Origin: Rhodeus uyekii
Taxonomy: Eukaryota > Chordata > Actinopteri > Cypriniformes > Acheilognathidae
Direction: 5' to 3'
DNA length: 64,000 bases
Assembly (NCBI GenBank): GCA_037043235.1
Contig: JAWRVZ010000112.1
Location: 1,302,001-1,366,000 of the forward strand
Each line of letters starts with the position of its first letter. The first letter of the stretch is position 1. The notes below the pieces were generated by a model, which worked only from the letters and a program-made list of their open reading frames with translations, had not been told where the DNA came from and did no database searches. Made by a program: the position numbers and the translations under genes. Positions 11,281 through 64,000 of the stretch are shown piece after piece.

Positions 11281-12316
11281 CAGTGGTCGAAATTAGCGCT
11301 AGCCCGACAGCAAAAAACTAGTAGATTTTCTCTCGGGCTTGTAAAAATTCCCGATTTACTAGCCCGACGTGCTTGTGAGATTCAGATCGTTGAAACAACA
11401 TAGTACTTTCATGTTCAATTTTGTAAACAAACTTTTAGCCGCTTATGTCATTTAAAAAGCTGTCACTTGTATCATTAATGCGTTATGCGCGCAAATCAAG
11501 ACTGTGGCGTCACTGGTGTTGAACAAAATGGCGGAGAAAACGAAACCAGTGTTGAAATATGTTGCAGGCGCAAAACCAGGAAAAAAAACCTCCTGAAATT
11601 GCCGGGCGAACAGCAACCAAGCGCAAATACGAAGAAGGTAATCGTGACAGAAATTTCATTCTTTCATGGACAAAAGAAAGGCCTTGGTTGCGGTTTTAAG
11701 AGTGAGACTTACACCATGTTTTGCGACTGGTGCCTAGAAACAGGGGAGAAAACATCGTTTTCGACGCATTCCGGATGCGACAATTTGCGCCTGGATGCAA
11801 TTAAATCCCATGAAAACAGCAAAAGCCACACAAAGATTGCTTCACGATTTCAGAAAGAAACTGCCGGTGTAGCATCGGAGGCTGAAGAAAGTAGAGTTTA
11901 ACCAACTTGTTATCAAGTTTAGAAATGCACACTATGTGGCCAAACACCATAAGCCCTTTACTGACTTTGTCCATCTGTGTAAGTTAGATCAAATGAAAGG
12001 CATTGATATGGGTCAGGGCTATTTAAACGATAAAGGGGCCGCAGACATCATAAATTCCATAGCATCAGTAACAAGGAAGGGAGTGATAGATCACTTGCAT
12101 GAAGCAAATTGATTGTCATGTTTTCTAGAGATTAGAAATGAATAAAAGTTGAATGACATTTAAATGGTGTTTTGTCTATTTATCTTAGCTTTTTTAAACT
12201 AACATGTAAATTTAAACAATTTAATTTGGGCTAGTAAATTTTCTTTCGGGCTAGTGAAAATTGCTTAGTTACTAGCCCGACTTGCTTGTAAATTTCAATC
12301 CTAATTTCTATGACTG
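11281..12316 (+). mobile_element. hAT-like element carrying a zinc-finger ORF
   Basis: Left end CAGTGGTCGAAATTAG and right end (reverse complement) CAGTCATAGAAATTAG are inverted repeats. Subterminal copies of ctagcccga occur near both ends (11299-11368 and 12228-12283). Flanks share TTGCAA (11275-11280 and 12317-12322), a 6-bp duplication; hAT elements usually make 8 bp. It sits inside an older dispersed repeat, whose right part resumes as aacacttgtgctgctattaagg. Confidence 0.72.
11485..12112 (+). pseudogene. Frameshifted ZNF862-like/hAT N-terminal ORF
   Basis: Frame 1 (11485-11901) ends shortly after a zinc-finger-like segment FCDWCLETGE, GCDNLRLDAIKSHENSKSH, with the C-x2-C and H-x4-H style seen in ZNF862/KIAA1586-like hAT-derived proteins. 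Frame 2 (11900-12112) continues with FRNAHYVAKHHKPFTDFVH, LDQMKGIDMGQGYLNDKGA and stops at TGA 12110. The two overlap with a +1 shift, so this is one broken coding region. The catalytic RNase H-like and dimerisation parts are absent. Family assignment is from memory of motif style. Confidence 0.6.
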
Positions 12317-12359
12317 TTGCAAAACACTTGTGCTGCTATTAAGGTGGGATGGGGGTATT

Positions 12360-12782
12360 TGTCAGGGTTCTGTCACTCCAGTTTGGGTTTCTAGTGTGTT
12401 GGTTGACAGAGCTCTGACACTGCCCCTTTGTTGTGTCTTGTGATTGTAAACCCCACCCATCTTGTTCCCTTGTTTCCCTTAATTGATCCCATCTGTCTCT
12501 ACTCGTTACCTTCCTCATGTGTTCCCTATTTAATCCTTGTGTGTTTGCTGTCCTGTGTGGTGTCATTGTCATTCTATGGCTGTCTGGGACTGTGATGTTC
12601 CTGGTTCTGTGTTTACCGGGCCATTCGGTTTGTTTGTGTTCTTTGTTTCCGTTTAGTTATATTGTTAAGTTAATGTTTTCCCCCACGTGGGTGTTTTCTT
12701 TTGTGTGTTTATATTTATTTTGTTATCTTTAATAAACCCACTTTTCCCTGCATTTGAGTCCTCCCTAATATGTATTGTGACA
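12360..12782 (+). mobile_element. Solo LTR with 5-bp target-site duplication
   Basis: Begins TGTCAGGGTTCTGTCAC and ends ATTGTGACA (TG...CA). It is flanked by GTATT on both sides (12355-12359 and 12783-12787) and contains aataaa near 12730. 423 bp with no internal retroviral part, so a solo LTR left by recombination. Related ends occur at 47739-48494 and 60120-60501. Confidence 0.85.
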
Positions 12783-12787
12783 GTATT

Positions 12788-14844
12788 GTTAGGACATGTT
12801 TGGTGGTATGGGTAGGTTTAAGGGTGGGCTAAGGGGTAAAGGAAGGGTCAACAGTGTAATTATAGGTGTAATTACAGAAATTAACATGCAGGTATTTTTT
12901 TTTAAATAGAGGTAAAATGTAAAAACATGTATATACATAATAAGTGTGTTGTATCAAATGATTATTTAAATGTTAGTACACAGTAGTTAAAGACACCTAA
13001 TGTATACTGGGACCTTTGATTGGTTTTGTATTTCGACACAACATCAGTTATTTCAATAATTTGGATGTCAAACACTTCATTTATGTTTTTTCAGGGTATG
13101 ATGAATTTTTTGCGTCAATGTTTATAGTCTTGTAATTTGTTAAATTTTTTCAGGAACAATGTAAAATCATTAAAAAGCAACACCTATGTATGTTTATATA
13201 TATATATATATTGTATGATATATATTATTTTTTAATTGTTTTTACAATTGTTTTTTTTACATTGCTCTCATTCGCTTGTCTGCATTTCACTTCTGCTCTA
13301 GCTTATATACTAATCTTGTTTATACTTTAATCTTGGCATTGTGTACGTTAAATATGTTTGGCTCCTATGATCAATTCCTTGTGCAAGTTGCTTATTTTTG
13401 CATATTATTCTGGGAAATTAGAAAATAAATGATCAATTAACATTTAAGGCATTAAGAAAAAATGGTAACAAATAGTTACTTAAAACCTTTAAATATAAAA
13501 AGACATTGAAAAATATTGTATGTTTTAATTATGCTTTGTATGCACCTAATTATGCCTTATTCATGCATGTATGAATAATTATAACCGCTGTTTTAATATA
13601 TTATAATACTTATCTATTCATTGAACACACGTTTTTAAAGAATAATCCATTACACAAATGACAAACATCCAATTTCAGATGTAACAAGAAATCCGCAAAT
13701 ATACGTTTTAACTTTGGTTGCAAGTATTTATGAAGATATGTAATGCATTATAATATAAATAGTTTTATCATGCATTATATGTAAAGGCTATAAGTTAAGT
13801 ATTACTGAATACTTTAGGGAAAGGTAGGGAAAAGCATATATTAAATGAGGGTGAGGGGAATGGAATGAACATACTTCATATATACATTCACTTTGAAGCA
13901 TGTTCAGACATGCACAGATCACCTCACGATGCTGCTATACCTGTGTGTTTCCAGGGAAAGAACAGAGACAAAAATATTTTAAATAAATGTTACTCAATAA
14001 CGCATGAACAACTTGTTCCAGAATGAAACAACTTATTCCAACTGAATCAGGTAACAGCCCTTTGTAAATATCAACCCAATTTTAGTTTTTTTATACATTT
14101 TCATGTCGTTTTGGCCTGTTGAACAAGGTGTTACCCATTTCTCAGATGCTTAATAATTGGCCAAGCATTCACAGTCCCCAAACCTGTGTGTTTCTACACT
14201 TATCACTGTGGCAACACAAGTAGGAATTTGTGCAATCATTAAGCCAAAGGGAATCTGCACGCAACTGGACGTTTATTGAACATTTCATACACACTTACCT
14301 CACACTGCACCCAACCCAACCAAACAGTAGACTTTCACAGCAAAAAAGAAAGAAAGAAAGAAAAAAAGAAAAAAAGACAGCTTTTTTAGTAGCCTTTTTC
14401 CACCTAGAAACTGTTTACAACACCCTAGCAACCCCATAGAAACCAGAAGATGCTAGCAGGTATACTCAAAAAAAATGTTGTGTTGTTTTAACCTATGTTT
14501 GGCTCAATTATGGACAAACCCAACAATGTTTCATTTAAAGTTTTTAAACTCAATGGTTAGGTTTGTCCATATTTGACCTAAATTTGGGTTGAAACAACCC
14601 AGCATGTTTTAGACTAGAGTGTAGCTTAGCGCACCATAGCGTCAAGCCAGGGAGTTTTGCTGTAGCAGCCGCTACATTTTTATCAGAAAAAAATAAAAAT
14701 GTACATAAATATTTTTTATTTTTCCTTAATTTGAATTATCTCTCCAGTTTATGTACGTTTCAATTAAAATTGATATAATTTGAAATTGGTGTAAAGCTGT
14801 TTAGTTCACTTTAAACGCATTACAACCCATGAGACATTGGGGCA
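12788..14844. other. Non-coding stretch with old repeats
   Basis: 12788-13010 continues the dispersed repeat split by the hAT element and LTR. 13530-13808 is another repeat whose relatives lie at 57602-57786 and 57957-58022. (TA)n at about 13196-13211, (AAAG)n at about 14343-14376, and an inverted AACCCA/TGGGTT-type repeat at about 14473-14612. Confidence 0.5.
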
Positions 14845-15655
14845 ATGTTGGGGAAATTTAGTAATATTGAGTTACTCCCTTAAAAAATAATTAATTGCAT
14901 TACTTAGTAACTTTTTAAGAAAAGTAATGTGTTGCGTTGCGTTACTTTTCTCACCTGGGCGGCGCTTGTTTGTATAATTGTTTTTTTAAAACAACAAAAA
15001 AGTTAAATTTTCACCAAATGTAATGACCCTTTCATAAAATATAAATGAGAAGGCTTAAATAAGAAATAATTAAAAAAATAACACTAATTATAGGTTTGCA
15101 TAATATTCAGATTTTGCATTTCACTGATTTTATTCATTTTGAGTGAATTACTCAAATTACTCATACATACTGAATGCTTATTTTTGTGTAAGTGAGCGTA
15201 GTAAATGCTCATATTTAGTCTAGAACAGGGGTGGCCAATATGTCGATCGCGATCTACCGGTCGATCTAAAAGGTACCGGTAGTGTGACATTACTATGAAA
15301 TGTGTGACTCACTTACAGGGCAGCCAGTCTAACATCTGACCTTTTCTGAAACATGGGTCACCACACATGCGAACAACGACGCCAAGTGCTACAAAACTAT
15401 AGCAAGCTAGCGAGATTGCCTCCAGTTTATTTCTTTTAAACTTAAGAAAGGGTATAAAAATTAGTGCGGGAGCTGGACAAAGTAAGAAGTCAAAAACTTA
15501 CTCCAGATTTCTCTCAGTCAATAAATGGGAAAACAAAGGAACTTGTGTTACTTATTTGAAAACGTAACTCAGATGTTTCGTTGTAAATTTAAAAGTAACG
15601 TGTTACTAAAAAGTAATTCGATTACATAAGTCGAGATGCCTTACCCCCAACACTG
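14845..15655. mobile_element. hAT-like non-autonomous element
   Basis: Left end CAATGTTGGGGAAAT and right end CCCCCAACACTG are inverted. Subterminal rttactt/aagtaac motifs repeat on both sides (14863-14950 and 15558-15625). A second element start, CAGGGGTGGCCAA, lies inside at about 15228. No transposase ORF remains and I could not assign a clean target duplication. Confidence 0.55.
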
Positions 15656-15676
15656 TGGGGTGGATCCAAATGGTTA

Positions 15677-16236
15677 AGGGCCAGTCACACAGCCGATCAC
15701 GCACAAATCACTCACAAACCAGGCACAGATTGGGTTTGTGCGTGCTTGTGCGTCGAGAAATTGACCAAAGTATTCCGACCCATGAATCACTGACGGAGCG
15801 CGTCCAAACACGCACGTTTCACGAACGTTCCACGAACAAGCACTTTCAGAATCCACATTGTCAGTGGATTTCAGTCGAATTAACGTGATTCGTGCGCGGT
15901 TCATGCGTGATATGAAAGTGGGGTGTCAGTGGACAGACGTGGACGTGCGCAGTTTCGAACCAGTTCCGACGCATAAGCACTGACGGCCGGCGCGTGTCCC
16001 GCGCATAGTCACGCATACTTGACGCATAAACTACGCACGCCGACTCGAATACAATTTTTGAACCGTTCAAAACTCAAAATCACACACAAACCACCTTCGA
16101 CGCACATCCACTTACAATCACTGATGGTCCACGTTCGTTCCACCGACGAATTACGCATATGACGCACGCTCCGAGCAAAAACGATCTGTGCGTAATTCGT
16201 GCGTGATTCATACGTTTTCGCTGTGTGACTGGCCCT
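15677..16236. mobile_element. PIF/Harbinger-like MITE, CpG-rich
   Basis: Inverted ends AGGGCCAGTCACACAGC / GCTGTGTGACTGGCCCT, flanked by TTA on each side (15674-15676 and 16237-16239), the 3-bp duplication expected for PIF/Harbinger. 560 bp, unusually rich in CpG and in cgcac/gtgcg words compared with its AT-rich surroundings. No complete ORF. Confidence 0.8.
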
Positions 16237-16239
16237 TTA

Positions 16240-17980
16240 GATATATTCTCATACTTGTACATCAATCGTACTGCCTTTTGAGAGAAGCATGTTGCATCTC
16301 TCATCATGGCCCTCCTAGTAAATGTGACATGCAGACGCACACACACAGTCTGAAGTTCAGGCTCATTCACACCCCTGCGACCAGCAGCAGTCTGGCAGAA
16401 TGAAGAAAGAGCATCTGATCCCCCATTTCAAAGATCCCACCTTTTCACCTCGCTACTCCTGTCAGATTTTTCCACAGATGTGTTTTTGTTCTGTGTATTT
16501 GTGAGGAGGCTTGTGTTGACAAAAGCCCCAGACGTGACTGAAGTGCTTCTTTGGAGCAGAGGGGCTTTGGGGTTGCATTGCATTGCATTGAGGGGTTGTG
16601 GAAGTTAGTATAGATGATGGGGGATGGTTTTGTGTGTGTGTGTTGAAGGGGATAGTGTGTTGTCAGAGCTGAGGGGCTTAGAGAGGAAGTAGATGGATGT
16701 TTACGCATTAAGCCTTTGGCTTTCCTGAGGAAGACACTTTTTCCAGTAAGATTAAATGAAGAATGTTTGATATTTATAATAGGATGCCTCTTTATGTATT
16801 ACTTTTATAGATTAATATGTATTAATCTTATACTCTCATTTAATAACAGAACAGCCGTTCCCGTGTGAATGTGCCCGTGGTGTTTTGGGAGTAGTAGAGA
16901 TAGCAAAAAGAACACAGATGAATGTCAGGTGTTTGTCATATAGGATTAAAATGGACCAAGGAGATCAGCTGAGTTTTTGACGTCCATCAGAAATGATATC
17001 GTCCTTTATCTCCCCATAAACATATTTCAAAGAATTATTATCTTAATTCCAAGATCCAAACCTTGGATTTGTTTTTTCCATGATTCCATGTTCTTTAGAC
17101 AAGAATGCTAAACTTCTTATAAATGTATATAGTAATGCATATTCGTATTATGTATATAGTAATGCATTTAGAAATTACACCTCTTTTATCATTTCTGAAT
17201 TCAAATGTATTTTAAAATATTTTGTTGGGTAAAAAGTAAATATGTCTTGATGATGTTACTGAGGCTAAGGCTGAAACTAATTTTCTAGATCTATTTAATC
17301 AACATTAACTAGTTTGAAATTATATTTTATTATAATATATTTTTAGTTTTAGTATTGTTATACTATTGATGTTTAAAAAATAAATAAAACCACAATTACA
17401 AATAACAAGCACAAAATAATTTTCTTGTTATGTGAGATCTCAGACTGTGACTAAATGCCCAGATCAGTATGTAAAAAATATAAATAAATATATGATAATT
17501 GTATGAATGATTTAACCATTTTCAACTTCATTTTTTATGTTATACAAGATTAAACTTGGCAATATAAAAAAAACAATTACAAATGTACAAATGTATTATT
17601 TGGTATATAATTACAAACAATATTAATCTCAGCATTAATTTAGCATTACATCATTTATTAGTCATAATATAATTACTTCCACCTTTCTTACTTCCTGTAT
17701 GTTGGTTGAGTCGTGATAATGGAGTCTGTCCACGTCTATGTCAGAGAACAGAACCTCAATGAAACTAAAGTATTATACAGTGTCACAGTTGGTTCATTGT
17801 CTCTAAGGTGGGTAGGTTGTCACCAATATGGGGTTTTTATTGGCCATTGCTGATACTGATAGAGAAAGATGGCTGATGGCTGATATACAGTAATTAATAA
17901 CATGAATAATACAGTTTAATGCAATAATACCGTATTCATATTGTGAACTTATAATGAATTTCTTGTTATTTTTTTCCCAG
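16240..17980. other. Intron sequence before the first visible lama5 exon
   Basis: No gene seen. Very AT-rich from about 16740 to 17700. The polypyrimidine tract and ttttttcccag that end it are the w1 acceptor. Confidence 0.7.
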
Positions 17981-63434
<45,454 letters not shown>

Positions 63435-64000
63435 GTGAGTAATGCTAAACGCTTTTCTATGGAGCAGAATAGAAACTTGGGTCTGGGCATTTTTGACTTG
63501 AACCAACAAGCAAACACTCTATTTTTAAACATATTACAATAGAAAACTGTTTTTTGAATACAATTACAATTATATTACAATTATTTGAATTGTAATAATA
63601 AATCATAATGTGATTTTACTAGTAATATTACGTTTTTGTAGTACTTAAATATTGTTAATAATATTTACTGTTATTACTTTCTATTAAATGTGTCCTTGGT
63701 GAACATAAGAGACTTCTTTCAAAAACATTATAAAGTTATCAACCAAATGTTTGAATGTTTGCATATATACTGGTACCATAACAGTTATCAGCTGATTCTA
63801 TTTATCGGTCAGTATTAGATATTTAAGAATTTGTCATATATTTAAATTGCGATTACATTTGCCATAATCTAACACTCGCTTAAAATTAATCTTTAAAAAT
63901 ACTAATGATTCAATAAGTCAAGGCATGTCTACTTGTATAGCTCTTTATACAATGCAGTTTCATAGTGGTTTCACTATAATAGACAGGAAAATAACTTTTT
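63435..64000 (+). other. lama5 intron after w61, to window end
   Basis: AT-rich. 63682-63734 (gtccttggtgaacataagagacttctttcaaaaacatta) is the tail of the common fish repeat. The next LG1 exon is not reached. Confidence 0.65.

Overview
The window is vertebrate nuclear DNA, almost certainly from a teleost and most likely a cyprinid. It has short GT-AG exons spread through AT-rich introns full of fish-type repeats: tRNA-derived SINEs, Tc1-, pogo-, hAT- and PIF/Harbinger-like elements, solo LTRs, a LINE fragment and (CA)n/(TA)n microsatellites. The species call is inference from repeat style.

One gene is present, on the plus strand: the laminin alpha-5 chain (lama5). It is incomplete at both ends. 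I traced 62 exons from 17981 to 63434, of which 61 would be used in any one transcript. With exon w21a chosen, they join to 8,196 nt (2,732 codons) with no frame error or internal stop. Domain order is: C-terminal half of the LN domain (17981-20.6k); LE repeats 1-11 (20.6-36.8k); the large L4b/LF domain (37.7-45.5k); LE 12-16 (45.5-49.3k); the L4a domain (49.7-51.3k); LE 16-22 (52.8-55.9k); the coiled-coil region (56.6-62.2k); and the start of LG1 (62.7-63.4k). Exons for the signal peptide and first half of LN must lie before position 1, and the rest of LG1-LG5 after 64000.

Positions 1-17980 hold no lama5 exon I can recognise and are probably 5' intron. They contain a five-hairpin repeat at the left edge, a SINE, a 200-bp fold-back, a repeat-bearing basic/serine-rich ORF (3982-4743), a pogo-like element (6086-6966), a hAT-like element carrying a zinc-finger ORF (11281-12316), a solo LTR with a 5-bp target duplication (12360-12782), another hAT-like element (14.8-15.65k) and a CpG-rich PIF-like MITE (15677-16236).

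The most interesting signal is in the L4b domain. Two consecutive exons, w21a (38957-39095) and w21b (39343-39472), encode alternative versions of the same beta-rich segment and have identical phases (0 in, 1 out). Using both creates a TAA stop exactly at the junction. Using neither shifts the frame into a TGA at 41025. The choice also switches a CxxC motif (CGNC) on or off, because its second cysteine codon is completed across the splice junction. This looks like an ancient mutually exclusive exon pair giving two laminin alpha-5 isoforms. Other points worth checking are a polybasic RRRR insertion in LG1, a retained RGD in L4a, and two pogo-like copies in opposite orientation within one transcript.
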